Shown here piece by piece: positions 21,165 through 33,839 of a DNA stretch of 60,000 nt. Source of the DNA: Adiantum capillus-veneris (taxonomy: Eukaryota > Streptophyta > Polypodiopsida > Polypodiales > Pteridaceae); NCBI GenBank assembly GCA_014529385.2, contig CM043949.1, forward strand, positions 148,533,850-148,593,849, given 5' to 3'. Each line of letters begins with the position of its first letter. Position 1 is the stretch's first letter. The translations under genes and the position numbers were made by a program. The notes under the pieces were generated by a model that was not told where the DNA came from, searched no databases, and saw only the letters and a program-made list of their open reading frames with translations.

Positions 21165-22070
21165 ACTTTCCCTTGCAAGCCTTATTCTTGCCTGTAGGTG
21201 ATAAGGATACTATGGGGAGAGATGTACCTATAGCAAGGAGAGCCTAGATCTTGTTGAGAGAATGAGCTTCTAAGAGTGAGAGAGATTTGTGAGAGTGTAA
21301 AGGTATGATTACTCACCTTGTGTATTAGCATAGCTCTCCAAGAAGGTTGATCATAGCTTTGGTGGGGTGTTGTAGCTTGAATGTCTTCAGTAATTAGGAC
21401 ACAAGAGAGATGGAGATAGAGATAGAGATAAGGATAGGTATATAATTAGAAGTGGATAATAGCCAGGTTAGAAAATAGATTTGTAAATAGAGATAGAGGT
21501 AAGGGTTGGGCTAAAGATGAAAATCAAAATATCAAGAAACCAACAAATCACAAATAAAAAACACACCTTGATTGATAATCCTTCAAGATTTATTCGTCGC
21601 TAATTTGATGGAGAGAGAAGAAGAGGAAAGACTTCGAACCTTGAATGATGCACCAAATTCAAGTCATTATTTTTCTACAATTGATCTTACAAGGATTTTT
21701 TACAAGATTGGATAGTATTCTTCAAGAAGTGAATGCAAGCTTAGGCTTATATTTATTGCTAAGTACAATCATGCATTAATACTCTCACTCCCTCATACGT
21801 GTTTTTCAAGGAAGAAGAGGTCCCCTTTTATAGGTGAAGGGAACTCCCAAGGGTGATAGTGGATAGAGAAGAACCAGTGTGAACAAAAAATGACAAAGTT
21901 TGAAATGGGTTGTCCCTGTATAATGTGGGCAGACTTTGTCCACCATTTCGATCATATCTCCTCAACTGTGGCTCCAAATAAAAAATTAAAAATAGGGGCA
22001 AAGAATTTAGCTCATAAACTATGACCCCCATTTAATATATTTTTTCCAATTCAGATTGGAACCTTGTGTA
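21165..22070 (-). repeat. LTR-like repeat, 5' copy of the minus-strand Ty3 relic
   Basis: Counterpart of 17945-18800. The ORF at 21828-22031 is a shadow. Confidence 0.75.
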
Positions 22071-22119
22071 AAACAATCATCAAAATAGGGTACATTTTTT
22101 GCAACAAAAGTCTGCTTAG

Positions 22120-22560
22120 GGTCCCCTTAGCCTAGACTTTCATTTGATTCCAATGGACACCTCATGAAATATGAAAGCATGAAATTGCTCCTTGACAAAG
22201 TTTTATGAGAATCCTTGAAATAATGCATTAAAATAGGTCTATCTTTGAAAATCATGCAAGCTAGTGTCCCACTAGGATTTGATTTCTTCTGAAAGACCAT
22301 AGAGAGATAGACATGCCAATAACCACCCAACCATACCTATATATAGGCCCTTGGCCCTCTGGCTCTTAGCTATATATATATAGCCCCTGTACCGCATGTG
22401 TATCCGTCGGCCCTTGGTCATGGCCGTGCCCTCCTATAGTCCTACCCTTGGCATGACATTACTCCCCCTTGGAGAAGTGTTTTTATCCATAAAAACAAAA
22501 ATGGTAGGATCCTCATAAGAACACTAATGTTTTCCACAGTGGTATCCCTCATGGATCTGT
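22120..22560 (-). repeat. Polypurine tract and LTR edge of a second minus-strand Ty3 relic
   Basis: On the minus strand, CTTCTCCAAGGGGGAGTAA (about 22477-22459) is followed by TGTCATGCC, the typical polypurine tract/LTR-start arrangement of Gypsy elements. Just before it, a frame reading DTTVENISVLMRILPF (about 22520-22570) resembles the worn C-terminal end of a chromovirus-type integrase. The putative LTR carries a tatatatata run near 22370. No matching second LTR was found. Confidence 0.4.
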
Positions 22561-25500
22561 CTGTTTGTTTGATCGAAACACGGTGCAGTAGGAGGGCCAA
22601 TGAAATCAAGAATAACACCTTGATTTTTCACATTGTTGTCCATTTGCAACCATCTTGTGTTACCTGTCCAATCCAATCATAGTGAGTAGACGCCATTTAG
22701 AATGCACATGACCATGCTAAACGAGTTATCACAACAAAGATGTACCTGAAAGAAAACTGGTTTTCACTTTTGATGAAAGTAACTTGCTGACATAACTCAT
22801 CAGCCAAGTGTAAGTCCTTGACTTTTTCTCAAATTTCATCTGTAAACAACTCCACCATAACTAGTGTTCAAGGGGTTGAGAACCTGACTTATACATGAAG
22901 AGACAAAACCTAGTCGCAAACATGCTTTAACTGATGGTAAGCAAACTCCAAGTAGAGCAATAAATGCTTATTAATTGGATTGTTTAATGGTGCTAAAGTA
23001 CACACTTTTCATATCCTTTAGCACAAGATTACACTTTGTAATTTTCCTATCCCCTTGGATAACTAACAGTACTGAGGTGTGTTTCCCCCACGGTTTACTA
23101 GGAGTCTTTCCAAATGACTGGTAAACGGGGATCACAATATCGTATAACATTGCTAAGGAATCAACAATGTCCTGAAGAACCATCATGGTTAACTTGAACG
23201 ATCTAAAGCACCGAAACTAAGCCATGACCTCTATTGGTGATTGGCAGACACAAAAGTAATCTCATAGAGATACTGCACATAGAGTGCAAAATCCTTCATA
23301 AGCAACAACTTGATGAAGACGCATGCCGTTCCAAATTAGATTTTGCTAAACACTAGGACCCATAACACCTAGTGTGCATGCATTTAGCAAAAAACAGATC
23401 GGAACCTTTATATCCATAATCGTCCTTGCCAATACTTCTGGAGAATCGCGGGGGGTTCACTACGTGTAAAACTACCATATCACATGCGTTCAAGACATGT
23501 TTGTAAAACCCCTCATCTATGAATTTTGTTAAGAATATAATGGACCCTTTTCATTTAAAATATGTAAGTTTTTTTCAAATTTGAAAAAATAATATCCTTT
23601 TGTATATATATTTCTGTAAGTTTCAATAACTTTAAATACTCTTCTGTTGAACTCACGTGATAAGTTACATTTTTATTAGGTGACCTCCCCGAGTGGCGAA
23701 TGTGATGCTCCTAGCACACATTGAAGAGGAGTGTAAATAGTTGCAAAAAAAAACTAAATACTTTTTATTTCCATCATTTGCAAGCCTTGCTGAAACGTTT
23801 GAACCATAATAGAAGGTGAAACAGAGGTCACTTCTAGGTACAAATAATGAAACTTTTTCATTAACAACTCATAGCCCTGCTATATGTGGAAACAACCATT
23901 TGTAATGTTGTTTAGCATCACTTTTACCTTAACAAGTCATTCTAAGTATCCTACAATTTTTGGCCACTGAAATTGCTCCTGATACAGCATGCTAAAATTG
24001 GTCTAGACAACAGATATGACCAGCACCTAGGGACATCATCGCGACACATACATAATTGAGGTAGCGGCGCCAGTGTCTGTCTCAGAGACTCATATTCTCC
24101 ACATGTGGAAGATGTCTCAGGTAAGGATGTATGAAAAAACGTCCTTCAAGTACGAGATGTACTTGGGTGTGGACGTAATTGTAAAACACCCATGCGACGT
24201 GCATGAGAGAGACCCTCATTATCCATGCTCCACACTGGCTAAACCGAAATCCTTGAGTTCCTAGACCATGTTACATCCATGTGGCAACATGTGCCAAATA
24301 AACCCTACAAGTGGGTCTATAATCGCATAATGCAGAAACTTAAATTGGACACGACAGCCCAAATTTCTTGGCTCTTACATTACCTTGTCATTTCTTGTAA
24401 GAGAACAAATGGAGGATAACAGAGTTTCTGCATCCTACGTGGAAAAAGTAAAAAGAAACAAAACCAAACGAGATGTATACCTGAAGGTTGAACTTAGTGT
24501 TCACTAATCCGTAATGAAAAGGCACCTGCCCAAATTTCCCGCCTACAAAGACTTAGGAACACTAATTGAAAACTAGTGAAATGCAAGTAGTATTTCACAT
24601 GTAATCTTGGGTGTTGCCCTTGCAATCCAGACCCCTTGGTTAAAATCAACAATTGTCAAACCCCTTGGTTAGACTTTTGTATGGAAACTGCTCGACTAGC
24701 AGTCAACAGTATCTTAATTCAACTTTGGAAGTTGAAATTATCTACTACCCCTTGGTAGCTTATGGACTTCGTTCCTTGAAAGCGCAAGTATGAAGGTTCA
24801 AAGAATTGACCATCAACACCTGATAAGTGAATTAGTAATCACGAGCTGGGTCTTATCCCAAGATTGAACTCATATAGACACTCATAGTGCTATAGATCAA
24901 AGAGGCGATCCGTGGAAGTTGGAATTGTATTCACAACTAGATCTTTTTTGACCCAAAAAATCCATAATGTTGGGTTTTAGTGAACAATCGTGCTATCTGA
25001 ATGCTTGCTTCATCTATATACCTTGGTAGAGAGATGCATTTCCGAGTTTGAGAATTTCAAAAACTCAACTTGATCTTCACACTTAAAGTGTGCTGTGCTA
25101 AAATAATACCCAATAAATTAGTAATGGCAAGACGCTTGCTTGGCCATTAAAATCAATAGGTACTCAACTGAACATATTTGTTCAATCTTGAAATCAATCA
25201 CTGAGGGACTACAAACAGATGGCTCTTAGCCATGCCAAAATAGGTGGTAATAGATAGCTCTTAGCCCGTCCCGTTGGCTCGTAGCCCTTCCTGTTACCAT
25301 ATTGACATAGAAAGATTTCAATAAAATCATTCCTAGTTTCATCTTCCCTGCATAGTAGTTGGGTAGGAAGAGAGAGAGAGAGAGAATGTTGGACTGAGGA
25401 AAACCCCTTATTCGAATGTGTTGTATACCCCTTGCATATGATCTCGTACAACCATGTCTATGTACGTGTACCACACCTCATAGAGAGAGATACCATAAGT

Positions 25501-26500
25501 CACATCTGGACCCATTGTCCTTGTATGTGACCGTGACTATATCAAGGTAACTTGAAATGTGGCACTTTGCCTGTGAATAAGATAAAAAATGTTTTAAGAT
25601 ATTAGTTACTTACCATGTCCTTGATAGAGTATGTAGTGTTATAGTGGAAGCGTATACAATGATGGAGTGTCATACATCCAACGGACTACTACGCCATGCA
25701 TACATAGCAAAAAATAGAATAGTAAGCCCATGGCTTCAATGATAGTTTCAACCATGTGAGACCTTAGTATACGTGCCTTGCACAATGACACTGGCAGGGA
25801 TACATCACAGTGCGCTGTTGCGTAAACTATGAGCTTATATCCACATAGTGCCAAATATGTGTGCCATTAGCATTGATCCGAAGTCAATCGATAATACTAT
25901 GGCACTTTGCTTTATACAGTTACTTCGTATGGAGTCTGCCCAAGCACTTTGCTTTGCACAGTAGAGAGTCCTTCCCCAAAATGAAACGTAAAACATAGAC
26001 AAAAACACACATAACTTGAAATGGACTAACCTTGTTGCCCACTTGTGGGCAGGTGTCTGGTAGTGAGCTCAACTCCGGCTCATAGTCATATATGCGAATA
26101 ACTTCACAGTTGTCGGATGCCCCACACAGAGGTCGTATGCTGATAGCATATTCTGACCATCGAAAATTGCTATGTTGTATGTCTTAGAGGGAAGCCTTGC
26201 TTCCTAGAAGTTTATCAGGAAGATTAAAAAAAACGGATAATGAATGCTCATAGCAGACATGTATGCTTGTTGACACACATGTGTCCAAGTAAATAAGAAT
26301 CCACTTTGTGCGATTGTGTTGCCCAATGCTATCATACGTCCATATGGTGACATTTCAAGGTGTCGGGGATGTTTACCACTACTTTGTATACGTATGTTGC
26401 CTACTCCCTAGCAAGCTACAACATTTTTGTTGTAATGTGTAGAGTCCTGCTCCTGGTAGCCGTGCTTTCCCTCTTTGCTAGGTAGCACAAGGGACAACTT
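22561..26500. other. Decayed intergenic DNA, no gene identified
   Basis: Scattered short open frames (22971-23186, 24073-24264, 25209-25474, 25639-25854) have no recognisable motif. A short (GA)n lies at about 25369-25386. The minus strand at 22.5-25.2 kb may once have been the pol of the relic whose polypurine tract is at 22.47 kb, but I cannot follow it. Confidence 0.4.
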
Positions 26501-28800
26501 GCATGCTGAGAATATATGACCTAACACCATTTTAGATAATTTGGGAAAATCCCGTTTCCCAAATGCTAATTGGGATGTCAAGATTGTGTTATTTAACTCT
26601 TTTAAGGCTCAATTTGTCGTTAGTCTAGATGTGATGTCAACATTCTACCTATTATTTTTATTTTCCTACTTAATAATCTATAATAAAACCACTAATGTAA
26701 GTTACAACAAAAGGATTTGCAATCAATAAATGCTTTTAAAACTTTAATCAAGGCTTTTAGAGATGGCATCTTAAAAGAAGAGGTATCCAACAACACCCAA
26801 TAAGATGGCTACTAAGCTATATAGGTTTATTGCACCAATATCAAATGTTCTTATAATATCAATGACCTTAATTTTCTTGTATAGCAAAGTACTAAGTCTT
26901 TACTTTGCATCACTATCAAATACCAATTACACCATAACTAACATTTAGCAATTGGAAAAGTTTAACAATACTATAGAGTACCCTATGGCCCTAAGACCAT
27001 AAGATGCCACATATGGCACTTATAGTTCCATTTGATATATTTTGTGTCCTATAATGTAACATGAGACACTTATAGAAATAAAATGTCTTAACTTTGCAAC
27101 ACTATCAAGTTTTAATTACATTTTAATATTGTATAATAGAACCATAACTAATATTTAGCAATTAGAAAACCTAAATAGTAATATTAAATTATCCTATGGT
27201 CCTAAGATCATAACATCCTACTTATGGCACTATATCTCTTTTGTGATCGTAAGTTGTTATATGAGACACTTACATAAATATACCTTTATAGTTTTAAGTA
27301 CAATTTTTTCTTTACATAGAAATACAATATAAGAACTTTCCATATAATTTTGTGGTCATGAGATTAAGATTCTATACAAATATGGTAGATCTACTCCTTA
27401 ATACATGTTTTAAGACTTTAATGGAAGATCTTAGAGTTGTTGTCTCTAGGAAAAGACATGTTGAAAAACACCATTTTTTGTGATTACCATAAAATTTTGT
27501 ACATCGATTATGCCAAATCATATGAATTGTAGACACAAAGATTACCAACAGGTGCTAGTCTCATGTAAAACAAAGCACTAAGTACAAAGAGTATGGTGTC
27601 TTCAAGATAGAGGGTGTTAAATAAACACCTTTTTGTAGTACTCCACTTTTTTCATAAAATTGATGATCTTGATCTTATATCAAACAAAGTACTAAGTACA
27701 AAGAGTATGGTATCTCCAAGTCTGAGGGTGTTAAACAAACACCATTTTTGTAGCAATAACATTTATAAACAATAATTGGTAGTTTATATCACTCACAAAA
27801 AAAACATTGCTAAGAAAGAAACCATAGCAATATGCCATAAATATTAAACCATTAACTTACAATGCTATTTAAATAATAAAAGTTTCCTCATAATAAGATG
27901 CACCTCACAAATTCAAATCTTTGTTACTTTTCAAGCTATAACATGCATGTTCTCATTAAATAAAAAGATTGAAAATATATACAACACCAAAAGTTTTGGT
28001 GGATGATATTTATGATGCATGATGAGTACAACAAAGGTCAAGTTATGTTTAAACTCTTTTTCTTCAGATTTGGAATCCTTCAAAAAATATAATATCATTT
28101 TAACATGTATGATCATACAATCAATAATCAAATTGTGATTATAAAACAATGAGCACATTCTACACATGGCACCCAATTTGTTACATGAAAACTTTTGTGG
28201 TACATTTTAGAAAAAGCACCTTGTTTGTCTTATAGCCTCAAGGTCATAGGGGTTTAATAGCATATGATGCAAATCCCTTGGATTCTTTTGACATTAAAAT
28301 TGTGGAGTGGTAATTTAAAATGATAAACACTTCAGAAGATTCTCAAAAAGGTTTTCTTTTCCCTAAAAAAAATAGGCCTTCTTTTTTAGCTATCATTAAA
28401 TTGAGCCTAAGTGTGAACAAATAGGCTTATGTTTTTCTTTGCAGTTCTCAATATAGAGGCTTTTGATTTTTACTTTGTGACTTGGAAGTAACCTCCTTGA
28501 ACTTAGGATCATAGGGTGCTAAATCCAAGCCACACACAGTAATTGATTTGTGGAATCAATTATACCACCTTGTGGCCTTATGTTCATAGGGTGCAAATGT
28601 CATGGAGTGAAAATCATGTGGCTTCTTATAGTTACAATTGGTAAAGGTCTTGTAGAAGATAGAGGTGGTGCCCTATTGCATTGAGACCATAGGGTGCTTT
28701 GCATAAAAACAAATAGCAAGGTTCTTACAATTTGGCTTCATGTAGCTACATTTAGTAAACGTATAAAAAAATATCAAATGGTAAAAAAGACTTTAAATTT
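26501..28800. other. AT-rich spacer with sparse copies of the ATGGCCCTAAG motif
   Basis: Single, degenerate copies of the palindrome family (ctatggccctaagaccataagatg near 26981, ctatggtcctaagatcataac near 27195) sit in AT-rich sequence. No gene seen; the frame at 27931-28176 is not credible. Confidence 0.5.
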
Positions 28801-29440
28801 TTTAAATCCTCTTGTATCTTGAAACCATAAGCTCACAAGAGATTCCAAAGATCATTTGTAGATGCCAAAATATTACAAAAGCTTGTTCCATACATCTTGT
28901 TGCACGCTTAAGTTGACAAGGAACCCTATGGCCCTAAGACCATAGGGTGGTCAAGTTTCCTTAGGTAAGGACCATATGCTCATCTTTTGGCACCTTCATG
29001 TTAATAGAGAACCCTATGGCCTTAGGGTCATAGAGTGGTTAGGCTGCCTTATCTAATACATACATAAGCATTATGTACTAATGGATATGTACTATAACCC
29101 TTTAGTCCTAGGGTCATAGGATGCTCTTTGGAATCTCTTTTGAGAGTGCTTATGGTTTCAAGATACAAGAAGATTTAAAATATTACAAAAGCTTGTTCCA
29201 TACATCTTGTTGCATGCTTAAGTTGACAAGGAACCCTATGGCCCTAAGACCATAGGGTGGTCAAGTTTCCTTAGGTAAGGACAATATGCTCATCTTTTGG
29301 CACCTTCATGTTAATATAGAACTCTATGGCCTTAGGGTCATAGAGTGATTAAGCTGCCTTATCTAATACATACATAAGCATTATGTGCTAATGGCTATGT
29401 ACTATAACCCTTTAGTCCTAGGGTAATAGGATGCTCTCTA
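28801..29440 (+). repeat. 310-bp tandem duplication with inverted flank
   Basis: 28869-29130 and 29179-29440 are nearly identical (tattacaaaagcttgttcca ... tttagtcctagggt), offset 310 bp. The block aaatcctcttgtatcttgaaac at about 28798-28850 is the inverted partner of 29128-29178. Confidence 0.85.
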
Positions 29441-30760
29441 ATATTGTGGTCTTATAAGACTTTTGCCCTAGGTTAAAAGAATGATTTCTATGTAAGTGGA
29501 AAACCCTATGGCCCTAGGGTCATAGGATGCTCTCTATTATTGAGGGCTTGAACCCTATGGTGGTCACAAATTTCCTTATGTAATTGCATACAAGATCCTT
29601 ATGTACTACATACATAGATGACATAATGGCTCTCTATTGGAATTTTGTGGCCACAAGGTCATAATCTTATCTTGTTGAACCCTTAAGCTAATAGACAACC
29701 ATATGGCCTTAAGGCCATAGGGTGGTCAAGTAGCCTTAATCAAGGACCATATGCTCATCTTTTTGCACCTTTATGTTAATAATGAACTCTATGGCCTTAG
29801 GGCTATATGATGTTTAGGTTGCTTTAGGTAAAATTACATACAAAAGCATTATGCACTAATGACTTTTTACTAGAACCTTGTGGTCCTAAGGTCAAAAGAT
29901 GCTCTCTATGTTAGTAAAAGATCCTATGGCCAAGTTCATATGATGTCCTCTCTTACTGAGGGCTTATAAACTTAAAGTGTACGTGCTCAATTTTGTATCT
30001 AAGGACAATATGCTCATCTTTTTACACCTTTATGTCAACAAGGAGCAATATGGCACTAAGGCCATAGGGTGGTCTAGTTGCCTTGTGTACTAGATACAGG
30101 ATTTGTATGTGCTACATACAAAGATGACCGAATGGCTCTCTATTAGCATCTTGTGGCCCCATGGTCATAATCTCACATTTGTGAATCCTTACATTAAAAG
30201 GGAATGCTATGGCCCTAATGCCATATGGATTTAGTATAGAGCCATTAGTACATAGTGCAAAAACAATACAAAACTTTGTTTCATCATCTTTTTATGTGTA
30301 AATCTATTTAAAAACATAAGATTTCTCACAAAGTACATAATGACAGTGCATTACAAAACCTTGTTCCATCCTCTCTTCAAGTGTAAATCTATTTGACCCA
30401 GCCTATGGCCTTAGGGTCATAGGGTGTTAATACAATAAAGTGCAAATTTTCCTATGGTTACAAATCAACTTTTGGCCTTATGACCATGTACATTGTTCTT
30501 AATAGCTCAATGACCTCAAATTACAAAATAGAAAACTATAAAATCTTTCTAAATAAAAAAACTAAACATTTGGCACATCAAGCTCATGTGCTACTCATAA
30601 CTCTAATAGAAAAATTTAGAACACTTTCACATATTCATGTATGTTGAAAACATAAGCACTCTTACAAAGGTTTTTCTATACACAAAGATCATTTGTAAAT
30701 GCCATAAAATTACAACATTTTGTTCCATCATCTCTACAAATGTGAACCTATTTAATACAA
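28801..30760. repeat. Dispersed palindrome repeats, first cluster
   Basis: Many copies of an imperfect or perfect inverted repeat of the form CTATGGCC(Y)T(A)AGGNCATAG, each 20-28 bp, are separated by 50-150 bp of AT-rich DNA that is itself partly repeated. Examples are near 28931, 29012, 29233, 29502, 29703 and 30400. Confidence 0.85.
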
Positions 30761-32004
30761 TATTGACTTTTGAGTTGTTTGATATAATTCTTGGCTTCAT
30801 GTGCTTTGATCACAGGCTCTTTGTACCCCAATTTCTGAGCAGGCATAATTAACTCAACTCCTTTCAAGGTTGATATAGATTTGATATTCTTCAATATCCT
30901 CATTTTTTCTTGATCAAGTGTGAGCCTTTTCTTATCTTGACTTCTAGTGGACATTCCAGTACTGCTAGATGAGGCACCATTCTCATCATCAAGAACGCGA
31001 GGAGCTTCTGGTAGCCTGCTTGTAGAGTAGGTTTTTTGTAGACAAACCAAACTGCGCTCCTCCCACTCTGAAACAACCTTTTGTACATGATTGTAAAGCT
31101 CGTGACCTTGCACTATGGGAGCTTGTCCATACAAAGAAGATCTTGTAATTGTACGAATGTCGTTGACATGATGAAGAGCTTTGGTATGTGGTAGCAGCTC
31201 TCCAAGGAGAATATTAACCTCCTCATCAATGTTAAATGATGGTGGAAATATACAATTTAATGCATCCTTTCAATGGTGCATCATCTATAAGAAGCAATCT
31301 TTTTAAATCAATCCCAAACTTTGCTAATGCAATAGCTAAAGGTTTGAAAAATGCCTCTACTCCAGGATTATCGGGGCGAGTGATTCTTGACTCTACACAT
31401 TGTTGACATTGGCTTTTCCCCCAAATCATAAAGAATGGAAATTGTTCTCCAGCTTCCTTCTCTAAAATCTTGATGATTTGCATAACCTGTGTATCATTAG
31501 CTGTTGACCATATGCCAACATTGGATATGCTTAGGAGACTCTTTAAAAACTCAATGTATCCTTGTCGCAAAACAATATACTCATGTTTAAATTTCAAGCT
31601 CTTCATTTTTTTGGACTTTTGCCAACAACGCCTCAAAAGCAATCCACACAAGCTCAGTATTATAGTCAGCGTTGGTCCATCATTGGATGAAAGATTTGGA
31701 TCACCATGCACTCTAATGCTCAAATATTGAGCTACTAAAATGTTATTGACAGAGTCTTCTTCTGTCCTTCTATAAGCTTTGGAGCTTGCATCATCGTCTA
31801 CTTCCATTGTATCACTGGAATTTCTGTCCAACAACTGCGATGATTGACCTTCAAAAACTTGTATCTCTTTGTCATATTCTTTACAAGCTTTTTGGTTCAA
31901 ATGAGGATTGATAGATTCTTCTTCAATAGGCTCAATAGTTGGAGCATCCTTTGTATCAATGACCTCACAAGAGACACTGTTAACTGTAAAGTCTTGTTGA
32001 AGAG
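30748..32004 (-). pseudogene. FCP1/NIF-type HAD phosphatase-like pseudogene
   Basis: The exon starts after acceptor aaacttgcag (minus strand) at 32004. About 100 residues of acidic linker come first, then an FCP1-homology-like domain: ILSLCGLLL, YIEFLKSLLSISNVGIWST, the Cys-rich WGKSQCQQC, FFKPLAIALAKFGIDLKRLL, and LIDDAPLKG. A one-base frameshift near 31255 separates this from the continuation FPPSFNIDEEVNILLGELLP. The frame ends at 30748 after a basic, Ser-rich tail. FCP1-type enzymes remove phosphate from Ser residues such as those of the RNA polymerase II C-terminal domain. Here the first catalytic Asp of the DxDG/DLxGLL motif reads Ser, so the protein would be inactive even if the frame were intact. 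Upstream exons were not found. Confidence 0.6.
31135..31260 (-). other. Frameshift region within the FCP1-like domain
   Basis: The frame ending LKGCIKLYISTII stops at 31232. The next frame resumes NCIFPPSFNIDEEVN and runs on into HTKALHHVNDIRTITRSSLY. Both halves fit one FCP1-like domain, so a single-base indel near 31250-31262 is the simplest explanation. Confidence 0.6.
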
Positions 32005-32099
32005 CTGCAAGTTTAAACAACACCCACTTTTAGCTTTGAAAATACCTTCAATCTTGATGGCTTAAAAAACCATTAAGTATCCAAACTACATATTAAATA

Positions 32100-33060
32100 T
32101 CTCATAATTATATTGCAATGTTGTATATACTACATGATATGTTTATTTAATGGCTCTATACTAGCACCCTATTGCCCTAGGACCGTAGGGTGCCTTCTAT
32201 ATGAAACGTTTATAGCTATATGGACATAAGGTGTTGAGTTATACATAATGACTATAGGCTCATCTTTTTGCACCTCTACAATGACATCCTCTATCCCTAT
32301 GGCCATGCAGTCCTCTCTATATTTGTGTGGAGCCATATGTTAGTGAGGAACCTTATGGCCATTTTTCCATAAGGTGCTCTATTTTGAGTCATTCGAACCA
32401 TTGGAACATTATATTGCACATCTATATTGGCACCCTATGGCCCTAGGGCCACAAGGTGCTTTCTTTGCTAACTAAGAAACCTACGATCACTAATGTGGCC
32501 AATGAGAGAATTACCTATATAGTACACATAGTGAAATTTATGGGACTAGGTGTACATAAGGTACTTATGTAGAGCTTCAATGACCATAAGGTGCTCTCTT
32601 TTGAAGCTAAGGAAAATAGATTCATCTTCTTTTTACCTATGTACTAGCACATTAGGGATATGGGATCATCTTTGCATTACAAGGTAGCCTATGGCCCTAA
32701 GGCTATAGGGTGCTATTTATGATAACAAGGAACCCTATGGTCCTAAGGCCATAGGGTGGTCATGTTGCTTCACTACTACATATACAAGAGCCGAGGGATT
32801 TTTACCTTGGTTTTTATGGTGTATGAATCTTTTGATCCTAAGACCGTAATTTGTTATATGCTCTTTTACAAGCTACTACTTACAAAGTGTGGCCTACAAT
32901 TAGAACCTTTGACCATGAGGTCACTAGTCATATATTTTTTTAAATATTTTAGAATATGCATACAATTGCCACCCTATGGCCTTAGGGCCATAAGGTTGCA
33001 TGTCTACAAAGAATGATATGATGTTACAACCATGAAATTTGTCTTCAACAATGAAAAACC
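32100..33060. repeat. Dispersed palindrome repeats, second cluster
   Basis: Copies near 32160, 32425, 32690, 32730 and 32970 have the same core as the other clusters. The spacer text is shared with 34.4-35.7 kb (tggtcatgttgcttTatgtactgca type). No gene; the ORF at 32756-33016 is made of repeat. Confidence 0.8.
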
Positions 33061-33523
33061 TCTGACCCTAAGATCATAGGATGCTTTGACAAGACCCCTA
33101 GCCTTAAGTGGTACAATGTCATATGTGTGACAATAAACCTCATAGAATCACATAGCTTAAAAGCATTACATAATATATCAATAACCACATAGCTTTAAAG
33201 TTTTACATCATAAATCATTTGATCACGAAGCTAAAGGATGACCTTTGTAACCTCATGTCTATGTATAAAATTTCCACTTAAATTAAATTCATTTATTTTG
33301 AAAATACTCAAGCTCACAAGTATACACTCTTATGGTCGCATAGAAAATGGGTGCTCTTTGCCACCATATGTTCATGAGATGATATTTACACACTTAAATT
33401 TAATTCATCTAATTTGAAAACATTAAAACTCACAAGCGTGCAAAATAGTTTTTAAAACAAAACAATATTGTTGGTCAATATTTACAAAATCAAAGAGAAA
33501 CAACAATCTCGATATCATGGGAG

Positions 33524-33696
33524 AATTGTCGTTGGTTGACCTTCGGAAGCTTAGATCTCTTTGTCATCATCTTTATGGACATTTTGGTTTAAATGGGGAT
33601 TGAGAGGCTCTTTTTCAACAGTTTCAATAGCTTGAACATCTTCTGTACCGATGACCTCACATGAAACATCCTCAATTGCAATATCTTGTTGATGAC
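33524..33696 (-). pseudogene. Duplicated exon fragment of the FCP1-like gene
   Basis: After an acceptor-like aaactttcag at 33697, the translation (GHQQDIAIEDVSCEVIGTED... NPHLNQNVHKDDDKEI, then TAA at 33551-33553) matches the first 45 residues of the exon beginning at 32004, together with the intron sequence just upstream (ctaaaagtaggtgttgtttaaac). This is a decayed second copy of that exon start; the HAD part is not present. Confidence 0.7.
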
Positions 33697-33839
33697 CTGA
33701 AAGTTTAAACAACACCTACTTTTAGCTTTGAAAATACTTACAAATGTGATGAATTTCTATAATCAAGCACTTAGAAAAAAGATTGAGTATCCAAATGACA
33801 TATACATGAGAATTAAATTACAATACTCTATATACTATA

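Larger units (their letters stand above)
17930..22080 (-). mobile_element. Decayed Ty3/Gypsy element, gag-protease only
   Basis: Direct repeats at about 17945-18800 and 21165-22070 behave as LTRs. Both contain gtgtattagcatagctctcc, the gatagagatagagataagg run and a ccaattt/cagattggaacct end. The interior reads on the minus strand as gag (20436 downward), retropepsin and the protease-RT linker. RT, RNase H and integrase are absent. Exact LTR ends are unclear because the copies have diverged and carry indels. Confidence 0.75.

Noticed and set aside
25209-25474. Two overlapping minus-strand ORFs
   Set aside because: They span a (GA)n run and show no motif; likely chance frames in decayed LTR-like DNA.
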